Part shown: positions 14,701 through 27,853 of the stretch, in pieces
How the letters are laid out: every line of letters starts with the position of its first letter
How positions within the stretch are numbered: the first letter of the stretch is position 1
Assembly: GCA_003344405.1 (NCBI GenBank)
Contig: NOWV01000037.1
Span: 248,001 to 312,000 of the forward strand
DNA: 64,000 bases
Source: Trichoplax sp. H2
Lineage: Eukaryota > Placozoa > Uniplacotomia > Trichoplacea
Reading direction: 5' to 3'
Notes under the pieces: model-generated
The model's input: only the letters and a program-made list of their open reading frames with translations
What the model was told of the DNA's origin: nothing
Databases searched by the model: none
Made by a program: the position numbers and the translations under genes

Positions 14701-15980
14701 CGTAATATGATAATCTTTATTGCATTTTCGAAATTCTTTTACTTCGAAACAAGGAAGATCAGCTAGAAATATACAGAGATAAAGTATAGAACTACATACA
14801 TTGTCCTCTGACTATACCATTTAAAAGTTGCATAAAACCTAATGGTTTACTAATAGCATATTACAAATATTAACAAGCGTGATAACATTCTTACTAATAA
14901 AATAAAGACCAGCGAATTTATCATCTGATTAGATTATAAAAAGTCTATCATTGTATACTTCAGATGTTACACATAGGTTAAAATGTGATTGTAGTTTACA
15001 ATTTTGAAGTAGAACAAGTACGGTACTAAAATTACTTTTCAAGCCCAGCTATAACTGCTTCATCATATAAAAAAGGTATTCGTAAGTCGCCATTATCTAC
15101 TACGAGATCGTATCTTATTAAAAGATTTGTTTGAAGATCGAAATTATCTATTTCTTAATACTGCTTCGATTTGCGTTTATTACTCTAAAGCAATGTCATT
15201 CAAGATCAATAATGAAAGTTCTATCATCTAATTTATATTTACCTGCATATAGAAACTGTAAGAATTTGGATGGCTTTGCCTAATTGCTTTGGCTTCAAAG
15301 TAAAATCCATGCAAGGCTATTAACTCCGAATGAAATTTAGGTTCCTATAAAATTACATCGAAAATGGCTTTAGCTTGTAGTATCAAAAGTGATAGCGCAC
15401 CTTTTAATGAGTAAAAGCTTATGAAGGAATAAATAGAAATTACTCGTTTTTTGACTTGACATTGCCTTTAAAGATTGGTTATAGAAATTTTAATAAATAC
15501 TATAACTCAGATTTACATGATAAAAATTAATGACGAATTTTTTTCTACCTCTTGTAGGATAAATCCTATTCTAATACCATTTAATTCTATTCGTGGATCA
15601 AGCAACATATCACCTCCATTTTGTAGCTAATATGTTTAGATAAAATAATCAAGCGGTTATAAAGTATATGAAGGCAAACAATTTTATAAATGGTCAGGTA
15701 ATTGAGGTTAGTAAACTTACACTGTGGTAATGTTGATGCAATAGAGAATAGAAATGACTTTGAGGAAAAATATTCATTTTTTCGATTTCATCCAAATGTC
15801 TCACTAAAATTTAAAGAACATTGGTAATAATTGGTTGCAAATCACTAGTTAATAGCACAATTCAATGTAATAGTTTAGTCGGTAAAACAAAATTTTTAAA
15901 TGTAATTCTATTATAGCATAGCAGGGCTATAACACAGTTTGATAGGTATCCAGTGCAGTAAGCTTCTCTATAGAGCATCA
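11771..15980. other. AT-rich stretch, nothing recognised
   Basis: Only short chance-type open frames are present. It lies immediately downstream of the stop codon of the reverse-strand gene ending at 15981, so the left-most few hundred bases adjoining that stop would be its 3' UTR and flank. Confidence 0.4.
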
Positions 15981-18900
15981 TTATAACCGTCTCTTAAATA
16001 CGCTAGCCATTTGATCTTTAAACTCATTTTCAAGAGAGTTTGCATTAAACTCACCATCAATGATGCCATTGTAACGAATGATTTGAAATATGCTCGTATA
16101 CTTTTTGCCCTATGGTAACCAATTCAATATAAAACTATTTAGTCAAGCTTTTAGGGATGATAAATATCAATATTCAATTAAATTTCAGGCCAGTACTATT
16201 TCTATTTATCAAACCTCAGCACCAAGGAGGAAACATATATTTTTAGGTATACTGTAATTAAAAAAAATCGTGAACATTCAAAATATCAGTTTTAAATAGG
16301 AACCACACAAGCATTTGATAATTTAATGCAATGCAAAAAATGTTAAGCAACTTAACATTATATTATAATCTATACGGAGGTACTGCTAATTTATCTTATA
16401 ACGCTTACCAGCTAAAATTTACACTAACCTTTCAAAGTATTGAACTACGGTGGCATAGGTCGGCATTAACTACAAACAGAATAAAATAAATCCAAGTAAA
16501 GTTATAGTTCAAGGCAAATTTAATCTGTGAATGTTAAATGAGCTTATTAGCATTCAACATTTTGTGAACGCATGTACCAATTTCATTTACTCTAATAAGA
16601 AAGAAGCATAGTGCTAAAAGTAATATTTTAACTTTATAATATAAATATTTTTCTCTAATAATAGCCATTAATGAAGCTTCTATTACAAGCTGTAGCCCCG
16701 CTAATGAATTAAACATGGATTAAATTTGCAAGTAGTTCTATAAATTAAATTATTACCATCTCTGAACTGTTTTCCCTTAAGTAAATCCACACGCAAACGA
16801 GCTTGAAAACATCATATTCATTGTACGTAAAAAATCTATGAGAATCAAGAAAGTAATACAGTTTCCAAATTACTTTAGATCAGAGCGAGTGGTTGTTAAA
16901 GTTTTTAAGCACATGCTATTCTTAAAGTATTTTACCTCGGAGATTGAATAATTTTATGTAGTAGATCTAATGACAATTGCCTCAGGTTTATCCGTTTAGA
17001 CATCTGTGCCAATACAAATAGGATTTTATATAGTTGTTTCAAAGCAAGCAATTGAAAATTAGGGTTAGATACTACGTGAAACTTAAAATTTTCTTGCTGC
17101 ATTACTTTTTGAAAAACGAAGTGAATGTAGTAACTGATTATAGATATACGAGTAAAACAAAGTGTTATGAAATCGATATAAAAATACTTATGTACCAGTG
17201 GCATTAAATTAATTTCTAGCCATCTTTCACAAGCCACAGCAACAGTAGATTGCTTGCACTATCAAATAGGAAATATAATTAGTGATGCGAGCTGTAGTCT
17301 CTTTAGAACTAGAATAACTTTGCTGTTTAGATAGTATTTAATGACATTTTTAGCGAATAAATTAGTAAAATCTTTTACTGATGAAACTAGTATCTACGAA
17401 AGTAAATAAAAATAAAATATTTGGTATATTTGCAGTTATAAATTCTTACAAGATAATTTTAATCATTGTAGATTAGAACAATCTTCAATATTGAAATATG
17501 GTTATATATTTTTATACTAAATCATTTTCTTTTAATTTAGCATCGTCTCGATATATGATAAAATCAAACATAGTCACAATAAATACCAAAATTGATGATC
17601 GATTTATTCTATTAATACGCATTGATCAAGATACCTTTGTTGCCATTTGATGATACTGAGCCACGTTAGATAATTCGATACTTTTGAGCATCACTTGTGC
17701 ACATCTACGTAAAATTAGCAGATAATTAAGTTGCAAATTATATGATATCAATACTGACATCAAAGCATATATAAACCTTCCGCAAGTATGGCTGTGATAA
17801 CTATTTTGTGATTTAGCCGTAAATGATGCCTTTATTTCATTATCATATGCAATTGCGAACACTTACTTATTCTCTAATTTCGAGAACTGTAACTGATGGG
17901 CAGCCGCTAGTACGCCAATTACGTGTGTTTCATCAACAATCATGTCATCTCGGTATAGATTGCAAATTGCAATAGCAAAGGCTATGAAAAAGTAATGACG
18001 AAGTTATTAATTTGTTTATCTAAGTTATCGAGAAATACTTATTTGCTATTGACAAAAGCAACATCCAATGAAGTAAAATTAGATATATGAAATTAATGAA
18101 CTTTTTGAAAGTAATCAGTACCTTCCTTATCAATATTTGGATCATTGGCCGATAGTTTAATTTTAATCAATTGATCGTCTGCCTTTGTAACGGTATCATG
18201 TTGTTGCCTTTTGTGATCAGGTAATTCCGATGAAATATTCATTTCTGAGCCGCTTATAAGCCCTAAATTAAATATCAAAAATATTTGATTTTAATTACCA
18301 CAGAAATATAGTACCGTTTGAAAATATTAAAAATATGTAAGTTTATTAATGGTACCGGCTCTATATTTCGATGTAATCTGACGATCATGATTATGATCTA
18401 TGCGGTTAGTATACGTAGCATCTGATCTATCGCCAGCTTTCTCTAACAACGCGGTTAGTTTATTAGAGCGCTGTAGAAATGGCTTGTGTAATTCCCAAAG
18501 AGTTCCCAAGCAAGATAATATAACATCTAAAATAGTATAGGCATGATATCATAGAGTATCATCATATACCGTACATTTAAGTATATATTTCTAAGAATCA
18601 GCAGTTATCAGAAGAAGGATGCTTTACGATATCAAAATTATACTATTTACCTGGCTCATACGGAGATGTAGTTGATCTAGAATGATAGTGGAAAGCTTCT
18701 GGTGATAGTTTAGTTTTCTTCTCTTTTGGTCTAAATTACGTTTGTTAGCGATAAAAAGAGTTAGAGATATATCAGATTCAAGTAACATTCTGTCGTACAA
18801 ATCTAAAATAGCTCAAAAAATCCCTAGCGTAATGTGAATATTCAATCCCTTAGCTTTGTAATCAGTAATGAAGTACAGTATAGTTTGCGTGAATATTATA

Positions 18901-21021
18901 AATATGATATTTTAATAACTATAGTTAAAGCTGTTTAAATTTTATTGAGGCTTTACTATTATATTAACTACTATTAATTTCATTTGGTGGTCGAAAAGTA
19001 ATTATTTTGTTAATTAAATAAGCTCACAACTTAATAACGCGGTTAATCTATTTAAATATACTAGTAATCCAGTTTATTGTTCCTTTGTTAATTGTTTAGT
19101 ATAGGCTACGATCAATCTGCGGTCTCCGCTAGAAGATTTAACTTACATGAAATAGGTCGATTTAGTAGGCTTTATGATTCTAGTTTCTTCTCCACTGGCA
19201 AATTTGCCATCAATACCAGGTAGAGGTTTGACTTCTTCATGATCTACTGGTATGTTTTGCTGTTCAAATTCCGAATAAGCTATAGCATATATTAAAGAAT
19301 CAATGTAACCATCAGCATTTTGTTATTCAGTGATCAATGTATGCATGATATCATTAGTATCACACTTACTCTGATAGTTTATTATAGGAATAAACGGAGT
19401 ATCATCAATTGCCGGTACAGATTTTACAGCTTGTGACGTTCCTAGTAGATCACCACCAGATGATTCGGGAAACCGCCAGCGATTTGTAGTTCCTACTTGT
19501 GTTCTTGGTCTTACTCTCACTGGCTTAAGTAAATGTGCCTAAATACAGAGACAATTGTAACTAATAATATCCTGCAGCCAAGAGCATCAGACTTGAAGCG
19601 CATCTAATGCCTTCCGATGAATACAAAATAGTGCTTTGGTTCACTTATTAAACTTAAGTAGCGCTAGTTTAGCTTCCATGTTCAGTAATTCTTCCTTTAT
19701 GAATTAATTATATAGGTTTTAATGTTAATTTGCAGACTCTTACTGTATCAGTTAATTCAAAATTAAAGCATTCCAACGTATTATAAAGCGGCAATTTTTT
19801 AGTTACTTCACCAGCTACGACACTGGCTTCAAAATATATTCATAAATGCCGTTATTTTATTAGTGAAATCAAGTAAAAAAAACGGAAAATTATTAAAGAA
19901 GGAGAAAGAATTGGGACGTAACATATTTTCTATAGAGTTAGGTGCTAGTTTGGGATAAGAATATACTAAACTAAGTAGTTAGTATGAAAACTATGAAAAA
20001 AGAAATTGAGTAGTCCCTACAACATATTGTAAGATAGAGTGATTTACAATTAAAATTCAATCGCTATATTGTCAAAATAACTACTGTTAATGAATTGCAT
20101 CAAGCAGAATTACATAGTTTGGATTATATATCAGCCTTAGATCAAATTATTTTGAGTAAAATATCTCTTTAAATTTACTAGCAAGGAACTATGGTTCAGG
20201 TTTAGGATTAATATATTTTACTATCCATAAAATTTTCTGTGAAGTTTATTTTAAGAACGGAACTAGCAATTTTCTATGCATATACTAAAGTTCAAAGTGA
20301 GTAGCAATCTTGAAGACATCATCTTCGATAAATATGATATCAGTTTAGTCTATAACTAACTATAACATGGTCATGACAATTATGTTTTTCATTAATTTTG
20401 CACCTTAGTAGTGAGTATAATCTACTGGCGAATTACTAAAATTTTATAAATATTGATTGTACCGTTATTTCTACTCTTATTAAATGAGAGTATTCAAATT
20501 TACCTTTGAAACTTCAAGGATCTATACTATAAACAAGTGAAGTACTGGATGTAAGGTGGATGTAAGGTATAATTTCTGAATCTAATTAAAAAAGCAGTTG
20601 CCTATGCAGTCGCTACCCTTTTTGAGGTCTTAGTCTGATATTTTTATTGATGGTGTTAATCGTATAAGTCGGACAAAGAAAAAGCAGATGTATTCGTATT
20701 TGGGGCAGTTCGATTTGATAACATAATTATAGCAACAATTATATCTAGACAATGGTAAATCATCGTTTTACCACGTCTAGGTCAATTATTTCCTATCAAC
20801 CATTATCACACATATTTAAGGTAATCCTTTCGTTTCAGTTTACATACAAGCGACCCGAAATTAAAATAAAAAATCGAGTCATGGAGTACTTTATTGTATT
20901 TTAAATAATACCACCCGATTGGATAGCAACAAGTTGCCATTAATGCATGCAAACGCATATCTATATATCTTACCCTAGGTGACCTTTTCTCTTCGTTCGA
21001 TGAACTATTCAATCCGTTCAT
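15981..21021 (-). CDS. Unidentified 12-exon gene, 415-residue helical-repeat-like protein
   Basis: The family was not recognised. A phase-consistent model runs from ATG (21021-21019) to TAA (15983-15981). Exons are 20974-21021, 19370-19538, 19147-19279, 18651-18730, 18356-18526, 18122-18262, 17635-17753, 16936-17096, 16757-16775, 16429-16469, 16215-16251 and 15981-16109. They total 1248 nt. The first ~125 residues are basic, Pro/Ser-rich and probably disordered (pieces: KPVRVRPRTQVGTTNRWRF, DDTPFIPIINYQ). Later exons look alpha-helical and leucine-rich, resembling ARM/HEAT-type helices (LNYLLILRRCAQVMLKSIEL; LLALKQLYKILFVLAQMSKR). The C-terminus is charged (EFKDQMASVFKRRL). The 19-nt exon and the weak donor at 18354-18355 are the least certain joints. 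The gene is divergent from DPCD with a 2.15 kb spacer, so a shared promoter and a ciliary role are possible, but that is inference from position only. Confidence 0.7.
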
Positions 21022-23171
21022 TTTCTCACCCTCGATTCTGGTATGCGAATATAATTACATTATCATAATGATGAATTGATTACTCATAGTTTATATTGAA
21101 AGTTAAGTTATAATTACCAGTAAAAAAAAAGAAAATAAATCAAGTGCAATAATTAAACTCCAATTTTGTAAATAATATCACTACTTAAGTTAAGCGCTAC
21201 TCAGTGGGATGTTAATGACTGTTGATGCTATCACTGACAATAGCTAAACAACTTGTAGTTTGTAGCCGATTTATTCCTCATATAGTCTTACTTTAAAGGT
21301 GGTGATTTGCTGACATTATTTTTGGATAATCCAGGTAATGGAAATGTTGGTGAGGAAATTAAAGCTTCCATCTATTCGATTCTACTTTTATAAATTGATG
21401 AAGATTCTTCTTAATCATTGACCTTCATGAACGGAAACTAGCAGACGGTCAAAAGTTGTCATGGCAACATGGTTTTAACGCTGGCTCATCAGTACTTAAG
21501 GAGTCGATTCCGTTAGTGTGCAGTATGGACTGTATAATCATGGACTACTAGAAGCTAAGGTCTTCTTCTAGTAGTTTATGGTATAATGTATACCCCTAGA
21601 AGTCTATCACTGTAGTAGCCGAGCATACTTTAACTTTTCTCGTTCCCTAAATTTCAAAAGCTGTTTGGTACTCGTCAGCCGCGGATAAATATAGGATTAC
21701 TATAGAGTTGTGAAATACTACATTAAATACTGTTTACTAGTGTCTAAAAAGTGAATTTAGCGGCAATGGCGTTTCTGATTGAAAGCTACAACCGACTGAG
21801 TTACTGTACCTTTCAGCTGAAGACGTTGAATTTATCATTTCTCCATTAAAATGATCCAATTTTACTAAATGAAGTAATTCACTATTAGACGTGATATGGC
21901 AATGTAATAATGTCATCTGTATTAGAATTAGATATTTATAGATTTTGTATTAGCGCTATGTTGGATCGGTCGCGAGGCTGTTGTTTAGCTGCGATGATTA
22001 GGCTCCGATTGGTCACACCTCAGGCCGAAAATTACCTACTTATTAAGGGAATATTTGTGTTCGAGTTTTGTTCAAAATATATTGACAAATAAGATGGGTC
22101 CAGATCGTATAAAAGGGTCTTAGAGAGAGAGAGAGAGCTAAAGTAGCCTCTCAGATTTACCAAGTTGAGATTACCAGACTAATGTTCTACTATTAGCTAT
22201 AGCCTTTTCATTGCTAATACTGTATTCTGTAACCTTTTTAGTATGTAATCAAGTTATTCTTATCCTAAGGCACTCGATCTCAGCATTACTGTGAACTAGT
22301 AGTTCGGAATAGTTTCGAAGTAATAATTATTACAGGCGAAAACTGAGGAACTCGTTCAAGATTAATTAGGAACATAACTGAGGGAAATTATCAACTAAAA
22401 AGGCAACTTTTGCTAATTAACAATTCATAAAAACTTGAATTTTGGGTTCATCTATTTGGGAAAATTATTCATTAAATTGGTAACTTTTCATCACTTGTTC
22501 ATTCCCAATTGGTAATCAATAATTATTGAAACTTGGTTAATAATTCTAATTTTCCCTATCCTTAATTTATCTTGTTTACTACAGTACTAGAACAGTCCAT
22601 GACAGTTCATAGTGTGTCCTGACAGGCTGCAGCTCGAAACGATTTACTGTACCGTCATGGCCTACTAGAAAGAAGACATGGCTTGATCACTCTTGGACGG
22701 ACAGACACTTTTTCCTCCTCTAGTCAAAATATTGTGCCAAACGCCTCTTGATGACAGTACTTTAGTATGAGAACGATCGATTTTAAATTGACTGACTTTT
22801 TTATTAAATTAAATGATAGCATGACATTAAATTTAATTATCTATAACAAAATTTTGCTTGGAAACAGTTCTATAAGATCGTCGATGTGATTTAAATTAGT
22901 ACCAATGATTCAGAAAACAGGCACTGAAACTGCATACTAAGTAAGCACTTTTGGATAGGGACGGCCTCATTTGATAAAAAAAGTCTGTCTGTCTGAGGGT
23001 GTGATCAATCCAGCCACCTCTTCTAGTAGTCCATGGTAACAGGACAGGGATGGAAATTGCGCGGAATCCCGCTAATTAATTCATTAATTATTTCATTTCG
23101 TTGGTGAAGACAAGATCGTGGAGCATCCACCAATATAAGAAGAAGAATCAAAGAAGAATCTAGCCTGCAAT
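21022..23171. promoter_or_regulatory. 2.15 kb spacer between divergent genes (unidentified gene and DPCD)
   Basis: This stretch separates the two start codons and must contain both promoters. No TATA box or initiator can be assigned with confidence. It holds an inverted repeat at 21544-21575, dispersed copies of a CTAGTAGTCCATGG-type motif near 22656 and 23020, and a short GA microsatellite near 22125. The open frame at 21910-22092 (60 codons) has no features of a real gene. Confidence 0.5.
21544..21575. repeat. Short inverted repeat (11-bp perfect arms)
   Basis: ACTACTAGAAG at 21544-21554 is answered by its exact complement CTTCTAGTAGT at 21565-21575. The loop is ten bases. Near-matches extend outwards on both sides (catgg / ttatgg). 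Confidence 0.75.
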
Positions 23172-25993
23172 ATGTCTACCTGGGTCGAAATGCTGAAGTC
23201 TTCTCAGAAAACTTGCCTTGTGCAAGATGGTAAAATAGATGTAAAACTTTGACGATAGGATTAACATACGACATGTCAATACGAAGTCATCATTCTACGA
23301 TAGTATAAGGCCATCTAATGCAGTGCTATACTAATAACAGTCGATGCCATAGAAGGTGATAGCAATGGGTTTCATCGACACCAGATAGAATCCATTTAGT
23401 TTGACAGGATTTACCAACTACTGTATACAAGTGTTTTGATGGCAAACCTTGATGTAGAACCTACAGATCTTAAGTACTAATATTTTAGTACACTGATTGC
23501 ACAGTATAGGATGCACAAAAATAGTTGAAACCTGGAGAGAATATCTAATGTACAATAGAATTCACCAACGATGGATGTCTAGGTGGGAATATTGTATGTA
23601 GGTTTGTTGTCGTACACACCTCCAGTACTAATGGACAGCAGTTGACATGACAGAAATAGGTTAAACGTTAATACAATACAGATACAGATTATGCACAAGA
23701 ATTGACCAGCTATCATTAAATTACTAATAGATAGCATGGAACCTTTGTAGAATCATGTTCTATCTAGATATAGAATACGAATAGAGTATTACTTTATAGG
23801 ACATGCCATCTAGACTGTTGGTTAAACCACAAGCTGCAAATGTGAGGCCAAGGTCTTATTTTGCTAGTCCATAGCTACACTTGAATAGAATGCTGATATC
23901 ATATCCTATCATTGACCAACTCCTGTATAACTTAGTAGGAAGCCTTCATGATACGCCTATAGTATATAGACCTCCAATACTAATTTTTACATAATCTTAC
24001 GAAAATCAATATGTAAATTGACATTGTAACTTGGAAACCCAACATATACTGTAGTTCATAACGGATTCTGTTACACCTTGCACTTTGCTCTATTGTAATA
24101 GAAACAATTTTGAATGGTAATGACTTGCTGTGTGTCATCGAATTATAGGGCGTAAAAAGATCCATTATACCTTCAAAAATCACACTGAGATGGCTGAAGA
24201 GTATGATATGGCAACGTTTGATCTTTCAGGTATAACTGACGCGTTCAATCATGCAAATAGGAATCTGCTGTAAACTTGAATAGGCTATTCCTCCATCATT
24301 TGCGTCTTAGCTTTTTCCTATCATTTCTGTACTACTGTAAGCTATAATGGATAAAACTATTAGCTATTTCTAGCAGATATTAGTATTATTTTTATCTATT
24401 TTGTATTTATGTTTCTATCATTACTATACTATTATACCTAATAATTGATAAAGCAAGGAGCTATTCCTAGCATGTATTATTGTTATTTCTATCAATCTGG
24501 ACAATTTTATAAGATCATGGGTATAAAAATGGATATTTTTTAGCGTTTAAGTAAACTATTTCCTGGCCACAATTGTTTAAATTAACACAGTAAATAGAGT
24601 CATATTGAAGTTACGTATCGATGAGATCCCCTTACTTTTCATCCAACCGTTGTTATACATGACTCTATTCACCAAGTTACTATAGAAAAGGTATAGTTGC
24701 AGCTCTTGGATTACATTTAAAATGTTATTTGATTTTCCTTCCATTTCTTTTCTTTCCATGTAGTTAGAAAATTTCGTAAGAAATCTACTTTGGGATCTTC
24801 TGGTCAATGGGAATATGAAATAGGTGAAGCAGCAAATATCACCAATCTAGAAGAGCTCAGTATTCGTGAAAGCAATACAACAGTAAGTATTGAGATTGTT
24901 GTAAACATAAGTATGATGGGATATCTTGGATTTAATGTACCCCTACGGTTGCATTGTAGCTACAAGGTACCAATGTATAATTAATTGAATCATTTATAAT
25001 CGATACGGCACAGTAGCAACGCTACTATATAAAGTAAGAGAATAGTAAAATAGTTAAATTATATCGTTTGCTATCAGTGCATGGGCTTTTGGTAATGGAT
25101 TATTAAGTGGATACTTTGCAATGAATTATTTATATGACCAAAATTTCTTGATTGTCTTTAGCATATCTTTGTACTTGTGTGTACCATATCTTAAATATCC
25201 AATCCAGAACCTAGAAGGCTACCCTATCTTCGTCCTTTGTAATTGCAAGAGTTAAGATGTTATGTGAAGTAACATGTTAGCGAACTCGTACGCCATAGTC
25301 TTAGTCTTTGTGGCTCAAGTCTTTTCCAAACCCTTACCAATGTTTCTTTCAAATACACTGTAAAACTTAAATTTGTTCCTTTTCTCTATAAGCCTAGATT
25401 TTCAGCAAAATACAGCAAGAATGCCTTTCAGTGGAGAATTCGTAATTTACCCTATCCCTTGGATAATTATTCGATAACAGTTGATGATGAAAAGCGACAA
25501 CTTGTCTTGAGAACTAAAAATAAAAAGTAAAAGGAAGAGTGATCATTTTATCACTCGCCATTACTTGCATACGATCAGTAAAATATACGTGCCTAATTTA
25601 TACTACTCCAACATTACTAGCTGTGATATGCTAAAGTATAAAATGTTGATAATTGCATAATAGTATTTGAAAATTTCTTGCAGATATTTTAAAAGAATTA
25701 GTATCCCCGACATGGATCGATTTCACTTACCATTAGATCAAAATGCTGTAAAACTTGCTCACGCTAATAACTGCCTAATAATTTCGGTAAGTCCTTCAAT
25801 GCACTTTCTACCAATGACTTTTACTTCTGATTAGTGTTACTATCAGCGTTTTTGTAATTGATTTGATCTTTAAAACTTTCATTTGCAGTATCAGAAGCCA
25901 AGTCAAATAATAGAACACGAAAAAGCATTACATAAAGAACTTCGAAAAATGAAGGCATCTAAAGATGGGGATGTGGAATGTAATCCAAGCTAA
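23172..25993 (+). CDS. DPCD: DPCD family protein (deleted in primary ciliary dyskinesia homologue)
   Basis: Six exons join in frame: 23172-23229, 24149-24229, 24764-24882, 25393-25526, 25684-25786 and 25889-25993. They give 199 residues against about 203 in human DPCD. The match to the family runs along the whole length. It opens MSTWVEMLKSSQKTCLVQDG, then GRKKIHYTF, EMAEEYD, SSGQWEYEIGE, the hallmark FQWRIRNLPYP, SIPDMDRFHLPLD, and ends with a charged tail around YQKPSQIIEHEKAL. DPCD is a small CS-domain-like protein linked to ciliated cells, and reported to interact with RuvBL1/2 chaperone ATPases in other animals. It is expected to be a cytosolic assembly factor here. Intron sizes fall from 919 to 102 nt towards the 3' end. 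It is divergent from the unidentified gene on its left and convergent with FUOM on its right. Confidence 0.96.
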
Positions 25994-27853
25994 TTAGCGA
26001 TTAGCTCCAATATTGCTTTGAGTATAACTTAAATTTGATTCGCTGATATTATTTTGAGTATAAATTAATTATTTACGGACTGTAAATCAATTTGGATTGT
26101 ATATGCAATTTAATTTCAGCATCTTGTGTAATATATGACATTGAAGATTATACTTATGCCCATAGAATTGTACCGTACTAACATGACGCTACCTTGAGCA
26201 TCTCTATGGCATGCATACCTGTATTAGCTTAATTTCATTTTCGACTTAGTGAAGGATTATTTTATCCATTGGTGCATTAACTGTAAAGTTCCTTGTATTA
26301 ATGCATATCCGCATTTTTCCCATAGTGTAATTCGTGACAACCACTATTAACTTAGACTTCTATCAAAATGAGCTTTGCAAATTTTCCTTTTTCAAAGGAA
26401 ATATCTACTCGAGCTTGATCAATAAAAAGTCATTATTTTTAATTTATTATGGATCAACGTTATTGTGTATTTATACGGAAATATACATGATTTTGCTTAT
26501 TCTTATTTCTTATTCTACTTTTTACACTTTAACGTTTTGTAGTTAACGACATGCTTTATAAGCATTTAAATCTCATTCATTTAAAAGGTATGTCCGTGTT
26601 TTCGTATATTTTACCCTGGGCTAGATGGTTACTCAACGTAACTGTATGAATGTTATACGCATTTTCAACTGAATATGCTATAGTTAAGGTAGTTCTATTA
26701 CCTTCTTCAGTTTCGATCATGATATGAGTAATTCATAACTCGAAAAGAAACTTGCTTACAACCAGCACTATCTTTTTGCCGTTTATTGTTCAATAGCTGT
26801 ACAGCCATCTTCAGCATTAACATGTACCGACACTTGCTTCTAACTCAAATCTCAAATCATTTAATTATTTCAGCTAAATAGGCGTTCTAAAATTTAATAT
26901 TCTATTTACTTAACATAAAAATCATCTTAAGAACTGAGAGTTGCCACGACTTACGATTAGTTCTGAATTTGTCACTGTAGTGATGCACCCATATTTGATT
27001 ATACGGATAGCTATATTTGATATAGTTAGGTTGCTTTGAATAGATATTACCGTGAAGCTAATATTAGATTATTGCTAACTACTATATTAGAAATTGTTGA
27101 TGACTAATAGTAGCCAGTTGACTAATTATGGTTCAAGATTTATGTAGCTAGAAACACTGTAGTTGTTAAGATGCCTTTCGAAGAAAGGGCTAGACGTTAA
27201 TAGAAGAGTAGTGACATCTTAAGTAGAATGATTAAGATTGTAGAAAATAATGATGAACTATTTTAGAGAAAAGTATTTTGTTTGATGACTCATGTCTGAT
27301 TGTAGATTAATCAAGTTGTCATAAATATATTTAACGAAATATTTATAAGAACAGCAGAGAAGAGACTTCTCTTCGCTTTGAGCTAGGAATACTTTCGATT
27401 TTAGACTAGATTCTTGTAGTAATTAATTATTGCTCTACTATTCCTAAAATCTTGTAATAAAAGCCTTTTAGAAAATACCATTTGACTAAGATAGTTATTG
27501 TGAGACGCATTTATTACAGTCACATGTATCAGTTTTAGTAATATATTACTCGCGTACATTACACATAAAATTTACACTATGACGTACTATGGAATTAGAC
27601 CCAAAGAGATAACATTTCACACCAATCCTCTTGATTTTTTAACTACTTCAGATAATTTTAATTGCTTCCAAAATTGACATGAGAAATGTTAAAATACGAT
27701 AAACGGGTTAAAAGATATTACCGCTTTACAAAAAATTAGCATAAAGGTGTATAGTTTAGCAAACATTATTCAAATCGCAGTATCTAGTATCCTGATAGCA
27801 AGAATCGATTTAAAGTTGAACCTTCTCTAAATTTCATTGTTGATGAATTCATA
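25994..27853. other. Intergenic stretch between convergent DPCD and FUOM
   Basis: This is where the two 3' UTRs meet. Nothing with coding character was found; the 70-codon frame at 26334-26546 is AT-driven. No structured RNA or repeat stood out. Confidence 0.5.

Noticed and set aside
16591-16700. Possible extra exon of the unidentified reverse-strand gene (peptide containing GLQLVIEASLMAIIREK)
   Set aside because: The only acceptor leaves it in the wrong phase relative to the exon ending at 16936, and the model without it runs in frame to the stop. It could still be an alternative exon.
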